Positions 10,001-19,035 of a DNA stretch of 64,000 bases are shown piece by piece. Each line of letters begins with the position of its first letter. The stretch's first letter is position 1. This DNA is from Homalodisca vitripennis (Eukaryota > Arthropoda > Insecta > Hemiptera > Cicadellidae), in NCBI RefSeq assembly GCF_021130785.1, contig NW_025777432.1, positions 1-64,000 of the forward strand. Reading direction: 5' to 3'. The notes under the pieces were generated by a model. It did not search any database. It saw only the letters and a program-made list of their open reading frames with translations, and was not told the origin of the DNA. Made by a program: the position numbers and the translations under genes.

Positions 10001-10788
10001 ATTTGGATTGAATCTGTTTTGGTAGAACCACATAGCTGGATCCGTGAAAAGGAACGTATCGATTGACTCTGATCTCCAAGTCTTTCACACTTTTTAGTGA
10101 CCATTGAGAACCGTTTGCCTCAAACTCCTCCATCTCAACCAACATCTTAAGTTTTGCTGAGTTATAATAGTTAGACAGAGACGTTGTCGAGTAAAGAATT
10201 TCATTTTTTGTTTTTAAAGTTCATGACTTGAGTCACCTCCATATCGTTTATTATTTTCTTGAATTCAGCATGATATACCATGTTTACCTTAAGATTTTTT
10301 TCTTTTACAGCTTCCTGAAGTTTTTTAACAACAAGTGGTTTGCATGTCTCAAGAAACATTTTTGGATCTTTGATCCCACGTTTGTTCATAATCACATACG
10401 TTTTCAATCATCCCGTGAATGCCGACTGGACTTCTGATATTTCATCAAGTATTGTCTGTGACTCCTCTGGAGTACATACCGGAACCAGATGAGGTGTTGA
10501 AGGTGATTCTGTTTCAGACAGAAGCTGTCTCTCTTCCATGGTAGGGCTAATAGAATTCTCACTATTAATTGTACTGGTCGGTGTCTCACTAATAATCTTT
10601 TTCACACCTGTAGGAATCTTTTGTGGTCTAGTCGGTTTTCGGATCATCGCTTCAAGAGCTATGTCGTTTGTATTGACCTTCGGTACTTGTTTGATTTCCT
10701 TTGGTCGTTTTGGGTATTTCTTTACCAGCATGTTGATGTCTGGAGTAGGTGCCGGCAGTCTTGGTGTCTGTCTCGTAATGGGTAACAT
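7060..10788 (-). pseudogene. Protein-primed family B DNA polymerase (PolB), multiply broken
   Basis: Polinton PolB replicates the element from terminal proteins. Recognisable parts, in order: an N-terminal region; a WSILAALHPV segment; the exonuclease I motif YYADF; a CxxC-DHNHLTG-RGAAHNKCN zinc/endonuclease VII-like insert; HNLAGYDTHL (exo II); YNETDVLLLAD (exo III); YLDANNLYGWAM (palm motif A); and YTDTDSL (motif C) with KMYA after it. In-frame stops occur at 10408-10410, 9999-10001, 9440-9442, 8804-8806 and 8726-8728. Frameshifts occur near 10200, 9700-9724 and 7770-7830. The stop at 7060 lies 8 bp before the ATPase. The frame upstream is continuous, through a TGA, with the zinc-finger region at 10801-11868. 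Confidence 0.88.
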
Positions 10789-10800
10789 TTCACTCCTGTA

Positions 10801-11868
10801 TCAAGGACCTTCATGAAGTGCTGACAAACGGATATGGCGTTTCGATTGTTTCTGACGGTTCCAGTTGGATGACTCTATTGGTGTTTCACAAATCCAACAC
10901 ATTTTACTTTTAGGAGCTGGTTTGATTTCCATCTTTTTCAGACGTTCGTTATATGTCATACCACGCTGGTTGTTGGCACATTTCTGAGATTTTCGGTGCC
11001 GAGCCATGTTGGAAACCGTTATTTCCCTACTGCATTTTGGACATTGTTTCTTCTGGGGTTTTATTTGAGCACGTACATCGGTCGGACTAAGCACGTTGTA
11101 TGTTGGACTCTCTGGGATATGTAGTGGTGAATTGTATATAGGTCTATATGGTATATGCAGTGAATAGTCTGACTTATCCGGAACTTCAAATGGTGGTGGA
11201 CCAAGTATTGATATAATTTTCGATGAATCGGGGTGTATCCTTTTTACTGGTGGTTCAAACTTTGGAGCGTCAGCTTTAGATGGACCAATTATAGTTCTAA
11301 TTTTGGAATAGAAATCTGGAGTGTCTAACATAGACAAATCAAAATCAGCAATCGCGTCTTGTTCTTCAGGTCTGAGATTTGAATAGGACTCTGGCAACAT
11401 AGACATATCAAAATCAGCAATCGCGTCTTGTTCTTCAGGTCTGAGATTTAAATAGGACTCTGGCAACATAGACATATCAAAATCAGCAATTACGTTCTGG
11501 AATTGATTGTCACTCACAGCCTCAGCGTAGTTTTCCAACATAGACATAGCAAAATCCAGAGTTTGTCTGTCTAACGTGGACATGCATTTCTTTGTTTTTT
11601 TATGGCGGGACAGGGAGGAGTTCCTGACTTCAGCACCACACCTTGAACATACTTGTTTCATCGAAGGAGGTTTTTCATTGAATCCGTTGAAAGAAGCATA
11701 AGCTAGTGGATTTGACGCTGACATACATTTCTTTGTTTTTTGGTGGCGGGATAGGTTAGATGCAGTAACCTCTGCTCCACAATTCGAATATTTCTTGACT
11801 GATGATCTTCGAAGACCATCCGTAGCATTGAGAAATGCTGTTTGCTTGCTAGCAGGAGAAAACACCAT
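10801..11868 (-). CDS. C2HC-type zinc-finger protein, in frame with PolB
   Basis: The ATG at 11866-11868 (MVFSPASKQ) is preferred over an upstream ATG at 11991 that opens a low-complexity Ser/Pro leader. The product of about 355 residues has repeated CxxC-x(12)-H-x(4-5)-C modules of the type CSRCGAEVRNSSLSRHKK. The first copy has Tyr in place of its first Cys, two are complete, and a fourth (CWICETPIESSN) ends in His. Between them lies an acidic, repetitive stretch. The frame ends at TGA 10801-10803 and reopens in the same frame at 10788. It may therefore be the DNA-binding N-terminus of the polymerase, or a separate protein upstream of it. Insect Polinton polymerases often begin with zinc fingers. 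Confidence 0.6.
   Translation of the reverse strand: MVFSPASKQTAFLNATDGLRRSSVKKYSNCGAEVTASNLSRHQKTKKCMSASNPLAYASFNGFNEKPPSMKQVCSRCGAEVRNSSLSRHKKTKKCMSTLDRQTLDFAMSMLENYAEAVSDNQFQNVIADFDMSMLPESYLNLRPEEQDAIADFDMSMLPESYSNLRPEEQDAIADFDLSMLDTPDFYSKIRTIIGPSKADAPKFEPPVKRIHPDSSKIISILGPPPFEVPDKSDYSLHIPYRPIYNSPLHIPESPTYNVLSPTDVRAQIKPQKKQCPKCSREITVSNMARHRKSQKCANNQRGMTYNERLKKMEIKPAPKSKMCWICETPIESSNWNRQKQSKRHIRLSALHEGP
11337..11485. repeat. 69-bp coding repeat in the zinc-finger gene
   Basis: Two nearly identical 69-bp units, with a third diverged start, encode a 23-residue acidic repeat (AIADFDMSMLPESY type). The units differ by one or two bases, pointing to a recent in-frame tandem duplication. Confidence 0.75.
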
Positions 11869-12137
11869 TATTATAGAGCTGGTTACTCTTTTATTGTATG
11901 GGCGATTGAAGATGGAAAAGGATGAGGTATGGATGGATGAGGAAGAGGAGTAGGAAGAGGGTGGGATGAGTGGAAGGAGGGATGATAGCATTATTAATAC
12001 ATTTGACTCTGAAAGGAAGAGGAGTAGGAAGAAGGTGGGTGAGTGGGATGAGTAAGGTGCGGTGTCTCGCGCGGCGCGGCGGTGACTGAACAGTGACGAG
12101 GCGCGTACCGATTGTTTGTATACTTATAGAAACGACA

Positions 12138-12317
12138 CGCGGTGGCGGTGACGGGACAGCGATGACATGCGTGGTGATTCGCGCGGCGCGGTTCTGACTA
12201 CCCATACTCACACTCTTAGTCGCTCTCTAAAAATTCTGTCCCAGATTCGGTCTCACACGGTTTGTCCCAGAACCGGTCTCAGGTGCTTTGTCCCAGGAAC
12301 GGCCAAAGTATACTACT
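12138..12317 (-). repeat. Right terminal inverted repeat of the Polinton
   Basis: This is the reverse complement of 698-877, with only two one-base indels over 180 bp. It ends in ...GTATACTACT, directly followed by the AATGCA target duplication. Confidence 0.92.
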
Positions 12318-12323
12318 AATGCA
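12318..12323. repeat. Right 6-bp target site duplication of the Polinton
   Basis: AATGCA, identical to 692-697. Confidence 0.85.
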
Positions 12324-12902
12324 AGCAAGAGTAAATAGATGACAAAATTTGAATTTTTTAGTGAATGTAAGTAAAATACTGTTTCTCGAATTCTAGATTT
12401 TTAATACTGTTTTATATGACATTGTAGGCATTGTTCAATGCATTAGACTTGTAGAGCCAATAATGTATACTAAATAAAAGGGCTTGTTGTTATTTAACGA
12501 AATAAAATTATTAATACATTGCAAATAATGATTAAAATATCTCACGAAGAGATAATGAAATGTATGATACGATAGTTTTGACAAGTGACCACTGTAACGT
12601 AAAATTGATTACAGTCGTTGGAACTCAGTCAACTGACGTTGTTTGTATACATATCGTTCATGATGGATATCACATCTATCATTCCATGAATTGGATTCAT
12701 TATAAACCGGTATAGCAACGTGTAAAACTAGAACAGCTCACCAAAATATATCACTCAGAAGGGCTGCCTACGACTGAGTGAACAAGTCTGTGGGCAAGTG
12801 AAGTGCTGCCCTTCTGTACCGAGAAATTGTACCGTAGTTATAATCATTCTGCTGAATCGCGGTAGGAAGTAGGCTCTATGTTAACTAGACGCGGTGCGTG
12901 GA
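12324..12902. other. Host spacer between the two large transposons, no gene seen
   Basis: About 580 bp of AT-rich sequence. A loose inverted repeat, CAGAAGGGC...GCCCTTCTG, sits near 12757-12817. No open frame or family resemblance was seen. Confidence 0.5.
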
Positions 12903-12911
12903 CATTATTTT
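12903..12911. repeat. Left 9-bp target site duplication
   Basis: CATTATTTT directly precedes the left terminus of the 11-kb element. The identical nine bases follow its right terminus at 24001-24009. Confidence 0.85.
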
Positions 12912-13480
12912 AGCTATGTGAAGCTGGCGGCACCCATTAACCAAAATATACCCAAAACTAGTGGAATCGTTTGTTTAGCGTTTGTTTAGGTTTGTTTAGC
13001 AATTTTTAGCGTTTGTTTGGCATTAATGTGCGAAATATGCAAAAAACAAAGTGGGTGCCGCTAGCTTCACACCAGCGGCACCCATTAAAGAAAATACGCC
13101 AAAAACTAGTGGAATCGTTTGTTTGACGTTTGTTTAGGTTTGTTTAGCTATTTTCAGCGTTTTTTTTGGCATTAATGTGCGAAATATGCAAAAAACAGTG
13201 GGTGCCGCTAGCTTCACACCAGCGGCACCCATTAACGAAAATACGCCAAAAACTAGTGGAATCGTTTGTTTTACGTTTGTTTAGCTATTTTCAGCGTTTG
13301 TTTGGCATTAATGTGCGAAATATGCAAAAAAACAGTGGGTGCCGCTAGCTTCACACCAGCGGCACCCATTAAAGAAAATACGCCAAAAACTAGTGGAATC
13401 GTTTGTTTGACGTTTGTTTAGGTTTGTTTAGCTATTTGCAGCGTTTGTTTGGCATTAATGTGTGAAATATTCAAAAAACT
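12912..13480 (+). repeat. Left terminal array of 147-bp units
   Basis: Four head-to-tail units, the third shortened to about 137 bp, each begin near GGCACCCATTAA. Each contains the run CGTTTGTTTAGGTTTG and ends in the palindrome GGGTGCCGCT-(11 nt)-AGCGGCACCC. A diverged continuation can be followed to about 13830 with decreasing similarity. Confidence 0.88.
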
Positions 13481-13955
13481 AATGGATACGTTCCTTGGCT
13501 GCCGTCGCCGTGTCAGACCGTGCCGCCCCTATATGGCGCGAAATATGCAAAATACAAAGTAGGCTCTGCTTGATCGCTAGTGGCATCCATTAACGAAATA
13601 CGCCTATTACGCCAAAAACTAGTGTTATCGTTTGTTTAGAGTTTGTTCAGGCTTGTTTAGATATTTTTAGCTTTTGTTGGACAATAATTTCCGAAATTGT
13701 GTAGTTGCCGCGTAGCTTCGCACCAGTTACAGTTACGTGGTCTCCAACATTACTTGCGGTACCTATTCTAAAAATCTGTAAAAAAACTAATCGTCACCTT
13801 TTGTTTAGCCTCGCATTTCGTTTGTGTATAGTGTTGGTTGACAACAATAACTTTAACGCCATTACCTTAGATATAAGGAATAATTAATTTTACGTTTTTT
13901 TAATCCAACATAATTTTATTGAATATTATTAACATTACTATACACTGTAAGATTT
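13481..13955. repeat. Degenerate continuation of the left terminal array
   Basis: Scattered matches to the 147-bp unit persist (ACGCCAAAAACTAGTG, CGTTTGTTTAGAGTTTG, CGAAATATGC). Many differences separate them from the outer copies, as expected if only the outer units were homogenised recently. Confidence 0.6.
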
Positions 13956-14002
13956 GAAATATATATATATATATATATATAATATTATATTGTATTATAT
14001 AT

Positions 14003-14041
<39 letters not shown>

Positions 14042-14096
14042 TACGTTATTATATTATATATATATAATATAATACAATATAATATAATATAATATA
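13956..14096. repeat. AT microsatellite
   Basis: A run of (AT)n and ATAAT-type repeats, about 140 bp. Confidence 0.85.
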
Positions 14097-15496
14097 AAGT
14101 ACCATGAGTTTTTGCATCCAACACAAAATTTTAATGAATATTTCATAATATTACTAAACACAGTATGATTTTCATTATAAAGAATACAACTAAGGGACAA
14201 ATTAATGAATCGTATCGTACTGTACTACGTATAATAAATTATACAAATGAATCCATACATTAATGGAATTTGATGATATACAGTTTAAACATATAATTGT
14301 AGGAATATGATCCCACTATATTATGTTATCAATCATACTTGTTTTAATATCCAATTTTAGTAAAAAGGACAATAATGATGAAAAAGTGTTCAAAATTACC
14401 GCTTTATTGTTTAATTTTAAATATTTTTTTGAAAATTTACTGCATTATTATGATACATGCTACCAATTTTAAGAAACAAATCTAATATAGTAAAAAAGAT
14501 AACATTTTTTACCTTATCGATATATAACGTAAAAACTGTTTCTTAAAATATAAAAAGTAAGCTATAAATTAATAAAATATTGTTAAACATTTGGCATTAA
14601 CATTAAAATAATGAATGTTTTTCAAAATAAATTTGTAAATATGCAGGGGTCCAATGTTTATAATCTTAAAAAAATAAACATAAAAGAAAACAAACAAACA
14701 TAATCCATACTAATGTATACGCTTTCAATATAAAGAATTAAAACTAAAGAAATAAGTCATAAAAGATTGTTACCTTAATAAAATATAGATATTAATATAT
14801 TACATTTATAGACAAAATGGCAAAACATACAGTTACAAATATATTTAAAATTATTTCGTAACTTAATTATTGCACAGCAAACAATTTGTAGTATAAATTA
14901 GGAAATGCTTAATTTATTGTTCAGGTAATTAAAAATATCCATCCTTTGCAGTTTGTGTAATTTATCCTATGGCTATATAAAACAGAAGATGAGGTAGCAC
15001 TTCTTGCGTGTCCCGGATGTTTTTGGCTACCTGTAAAGCCACATACGTGTTAGTTCTTACAAAACACGTAAATATTATTACTAAATAATAACTAAATGTG
15101 CAATAAAGTGAATAAAATGTAAAACTTCAAAATATTAATTAGTCATAAGGGTTGATTTGTTTCCTTTTATGGAATTGTTCATAAGGAATTGTGGAATTAC
15201 GGTTTGCTCCAGGACTTGGCCCAAAAAGTGATTCAGAATAGTAGCTTGTTTGGAATTTTATAATTATTTTAATCAATAAAATACTTTCTATAGAGACAGC
15301 ATGGATCATAGGTATTACAATTCATTTGTAGATGTAATATGACAATGAACTTTTAAATGAATGAAATCTGACAGCATCTGTTTTTTTGTAGTAGTATAGA
15401 GTGAAATTTATTGATAGAACACTATTGTCAAAATGGTTTAAGGTGGAAGGTGGTAAATGAGGGCTTAATATTAAAGTCAACATAATTAAGATATAA
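14097..15496. other. AT-rich interior of the 9-bp-TSD transposon
   Basis: This region is mostly non-coding. One open stretch on the minus strand at about 15139-15246 could be a last exon of the protease gene upstream: the frame ending at 15497 reaches a splice-donor-like A|GTAAGA just before its stop. This is only a suggestion. Confidence 0.4.
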
Positions 15497-16825
15497 CTAG
15501 ATACAAATTCTTACTTGGTTTGCGAGATCATCGTGAACATTCCAAGATCCTGAAGACCTTTTACGGACGTATGCCACGTAATGTCCTGGACGGTATTCGA
15601 CAATCCCAAAAAGATAATACAGCTTCCCAGCAAACTTTAGTTGTAATGGCATATCTCTCAAAGCGTGCCGCTTATTGTCATACCCTTCTTCAAGTGTAGG
15701 AATATTCTGGCCCAAGAAGTCAGTATCTATGAAAACATGTTGCTTCCCTAGAAACGTGTTCGTTACTTGATGTCCACAAAGAAATTTACATGGGCCTGAG
15801 ATTTCTTTAGCAACCTCTTGAATTTGTTCACTAACTACAGTGCTATCTGTTTTGGGTTCCCATATGGCCTTGTGTATACTTTTCATCCCTTCATTAATGA
15901 TTACATGACAGTTAACATCCACACACACACATACGCCTAAGTAGAATTTCCTTCGCAAGATGGACTTTGAAATTTTGATACTATCTCTGCACTTGATAAG
16001 TCAGGTAGTAGCTTTTTCAAAATAGTTGCTAAATTTGACCAACTGTCATATTCACATGAATAAATAATCTTTCTTTGATCGCATCTGTTTATTTTAGGCA
16101 GTCTGTTTTCTGGCTCGAATATTGAGATTAACGCCTTTGCTCGTAATCTGTAGGTTTCTTTACTTGCACCAGTTTCAGCTAAACATTTTGCTGTTTTCAT
16201 CAATAAATTTTCTGAAGAATTCACAAACTGTCGGTATGAGTCTACCTGTATGTATGCATTTGCCACACAGCTAACGATAGAGTCAAATGAACAAGTATTT
16301 TTTACCCTAACTTTCTTCTGGTCTATGTAAAGAAAAGGTTTTAAACTTCCGTTTCTAATAAGTTGCTGCTTTGGTACTGTCAAGTTTTGCCCGCTCAAAG
16401 CTGTTTCAAATTCTTCATTTGATTGAGTATATTTGGACTTTTTAATTTTCTTAGTATCTTCAATACTTTTGTTTCGCCAATTTTCAAAATAATTTAAATC
16501 GTTGGTTTGCAACATTTCTTTTGTTTCTTCTTCTATTTCTTGTTCACTACCAGTTTCTTTTTTTTCTATTGTTTCTGTAACAGCTAGCTCTCTTTTTTCA
16601 ATTGTTTGTGTAATTTTATCTGGGTGTTTTGTATTGTTGTGAAAAATTGAGCTGTTCGTTGAGTTTGCTGGATTAGATTTTATATTGATTTCGTTCATTG
16701 AATTGTTAGCTTTTGTTGCTTGTACAATTTTGCAGAAACCATAAATATAATTTAAATGTTTGTCAATCATTTTGTGAACTTGCAGAGGGCGGACATCCCC
16801 TTTTAATATTCTATTTTTTAAATTA
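15497..16825 (-). pseudogene. Ubiquitin-specific-protease-like (C19) domain of the transposon gene
   Basis: The frame at 15937-16770 starts with the tail of the transposase, passes through a low-complexity Thr/Glu/Lys linker and reaches a Cys box, KNTCSFDSIV (Cys160, about 16291-16293). The frame at 15497-15958 supplies a possible zinc pair (CKFLCGH) and the His box PGHYVAYVR followed by W-x(3)-DD, with His126. These are the two catalytic boxes of ubiquitin-specific proteases. The two frames are offset near 15940-15960 by a frameshift, deletion or unrecognised intron. Such a domain could remove ubiquitin or a ubiquitin-like tag from the transposase or host factors, but that role is inference. 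Confidence 0.62.
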
Positions 16826-18595
16826 TTAAATTACTTTCAACGTTTGATGTCGAGGAAGTAAGATTCTTTGAGTTAAAGTGATCTTTCATCACAGAGGTCC
16901 ACAAAGGAAAAGTTTTGCTTAATTCTATTACCTTGAAAGCAAAATCTGGTAGAAAATATGGGTTAATTTTGCCACTTTTTTTCTGAACCTTTTGTTGAAC
17001 ATCGTCTAGAATGGACAAAACCCACTGAGAAATCTTGGAGTTATCATTAAGTTCTTTCGAGTCATCATCTAGCTTTATTGAATCATTAATTGGGCACTTT
17101 ACTTCATCCTTGCTGCCTGCCATGATGTCTTGTAAACATTTATCTAATTTTTTAGTCCCTTTAATTTTATTTTTTATATACTCGAAGGATTCTTCTGTAA
17201 GATTACCCCCACAATATGACACTTCTTCTTCTGGGAGAGATAAGATGAGTATATGGTACAGAACAGTTCTGAATTCGCTTAAAGTTGCAGTCACAATCAA
17301 TAATCCTAAGCAATGTATGTATAATTCTTTCAACCTTTTAGTTAGTTTGTCTTTCCACACGTTCCAATCTATAGCTGCTTTCAAAAAGTGAGCTAAATCA
17401 AGCCTTATGTAGCATGTAGGTAGGTTTGACGTGGTTCCACAGAGAGCATCGAAACATTTTTGAACATAATCATTGATGTTATTTGATTGTCCAAAACAAC
17501 GACTGAGAGCTGATTTTAATGCTTTCGAGTCATCAATACTGACTTCATTGGGGATCGGTGCACCTGACCGAAGCCATTCATTCAGCCAGTAAACTATACT
17601 GTTTGCATCCTGTTTTTCGGAAAGCATTTGCAGAATTGGTATTTGTTGGGACGGCGTGTTTAAGACAACCTCATACAAAAAAATATGGTGTGATGGTCCA
17701 TCATGTCTTAAAATTTTTTGCACCAAAGAACCTGTCGCATCTATAGAGACTGAAGTATAACTATGCCTGCTGAAACTTTTGTAAATTTCCATCTGAGTTT
17801 CTGTGTGATAATGAACGAAAAATTTGTCTAACCCAATATCATGAATATAACCACAATGTGGATACGAATGTTTCGTTAGCCCGAGGCACACTACCGGATC
17901 TGACCCGTGCACTATGTTATAGCTTAAATCGTTTTCTTCTTGTTTTGCCTTTCTCAACACACTTTCGTTAAATAAATTAGGCGATTCTAAATCTTTTTTG
18001 TCCATGATTTTATTTGCCAGTTCACAGCGAAACACATGTGCAGAGCCATGCAAGATTTTTGTCGAAACTTCCTTTCTTTGATCACCTGTAAGCCATCTTT
18101 TCTTCTTGTGAGGTATATTTCTTGTGTCTTCACATCTCCACTGCAGTGAAACGGCTTCACCTTGTAAAGGTTCATTAAAAACTGTCCCTGTAGCTTCGGC
18201 ACCACAATCATTGCAACAGGCTTCAATTTTAATATACTGTTCTCTTGTTGAAGGATCTATCGAAACACGGCTCTTTGAGAAACTGTAAGGACATGGCAGC
18301 TTGTGTTGATCCCACATGAGGTCCATAAGAGTCGATTCCCATTTGTAGGGTGGTAACACAGTCATTTCTCTGAGGCACCCTCGCTCTTTACGCTTGTACT
18401 TAGTTTTAATAGGTTTGAGTTTTTCCCAATCGGAGGATGAAATCAGTACTTGAAAGGTTTTTTTTTTGTTTTACAAGTGGTCCATCATTATCTGATCCAA
18501 AATCGGATGACGTAAAATCGTTTCCTTCTTTAAATTCCTGTCTTTCATTGTCTTCATCAATATCATCAGGCACTTTTTTTTACCGAAGTAGGCAT
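16818..18595 (-). pseudogene. DDE-type (RNase H-like) transposase domain, fused upstream of the protease domain
   Basis: The long 515-codon frame is 16818-18365. The likely ATG at 18593-18595 opens an acidic N-terminal stretch (DDIDEDNERQEF), separated by frameshifts in poly-A runs near 18450-18580. A cysteine-rich region (CCNDCGAEATG ... WRCEDTRNIPHKKKRW) suggests a zinc-binding DNA-contact domain. Catalytic candidates are Asp209 in SVSIDATGS, Asp278/279 in VSIDDSKAL or Asp323 in RLDLAHF, and Glu510 in SNVESN at the end. I recall this family from hemipteran genomes without a firm superfamily name. A one-base shift near 16820-16830 joins it to the next frame, so transposase and protease were probably one protein of about 1000 residues. 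Confidence 0.65.
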
Positions 18596-18959
18596 CTCGG
18601 TCCTATGTAAGTATATATATTTTTTCTTCGTCAGAACAACAAGGCAAACTCTACTATGGTACTGGCAATATCTTAGACCTGAAATATATGACAAGGACTG
18701 GAAATATTCGCTTTTTGACCAAAGTAAATTTCCGAGACCTGTGTGACCCGAGATTTGTGTTTTCCTGATCGGGATTACAAGGCAGATTCAGCTGTGACGT
18801 TATGTACGAGTATATAATTAATTAGAACCAGAAATGCTCCTACATGTGCCAAACATGATATAATAATTAATTTAAACTCTGATACTGTTTCCCACGAACC
18901 TAAATAATATATACCTGATGTATGCCTACTTACGTTTTAAAATGTTTGTAGGACTCCCA
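18596..18959. other. Upstream region of the transposase gene
   Basis: Directly before the ATG the minus strand reads ...TTACATAG then GACCGAG, which could be a splice acceptor for a short leader exon. No further coding sequence is recognised. Confidence 0.35.
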
Positions 18960-19035
18960 TCATTTTACATCATAATTGCTTTTTATAAGGACTTCGGTTG
19001 TAAAAATTGCGTGCGAAGCCGCGGGTAACAGCTAG
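18960..19035 (+). mobile_element. Helitron-like 3' terminal fragment
   Basis: The segment AAGGACTTCGG...GCGTGCGAAGCCGCGGGTAACAG ends in CTAG followed by T. It closely resembles, in reverse orientation, the segment at 63043-63100 inside the Helitron. A 5' end was not located. Confidence 0.45.

Larger units (their letters stand above)
698..12317 (-). mobile_element. Maverick/Polinton-like (adintovirus-like) element, 11.6 kb, decayed
   Basis: The element is bounded by 180-bp inverted repeats that begin AG and end CT, with an AATGCA target duplication on each side. All genes are on the minus strand: zinc-finger/DNA polymerase B, ATPase, DUF8207-like and phospholipase A2, major capsid, small capsid protein and protease, spike-like protein, and penton-like protein. 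This is the morphogenesis and replication set of Polintons and adintoviruses. It is shorter than the usual 15-20 kb, and no retroviral-type integrase was found in any stretch. Nearly every gene carries stops or frameshifts, so this copy cannot make the full protein set. Confidence 0.9.

Noticed and set aside
7060..10788. Alternative genetic code or programmed stop read-through to explain the in-frame stops in PolB
   Set aside because: All three stop codons occur, frameshifts are also present, and neighbouring genes are broken in the same way. Ordinary decay is simpler.
11891..12211. 106-codon frame over the right Polinton terminus
   Set aside because: It overlaps the terminal inverted repeat, is low in complexity and has no domain.
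12757..12817. Hairpin CAGAAGGGC...GCCCTTCTG as a possible small RNA gene
   Set aside because: The loop is long and the arms short; nothing else supports an RNA gene.
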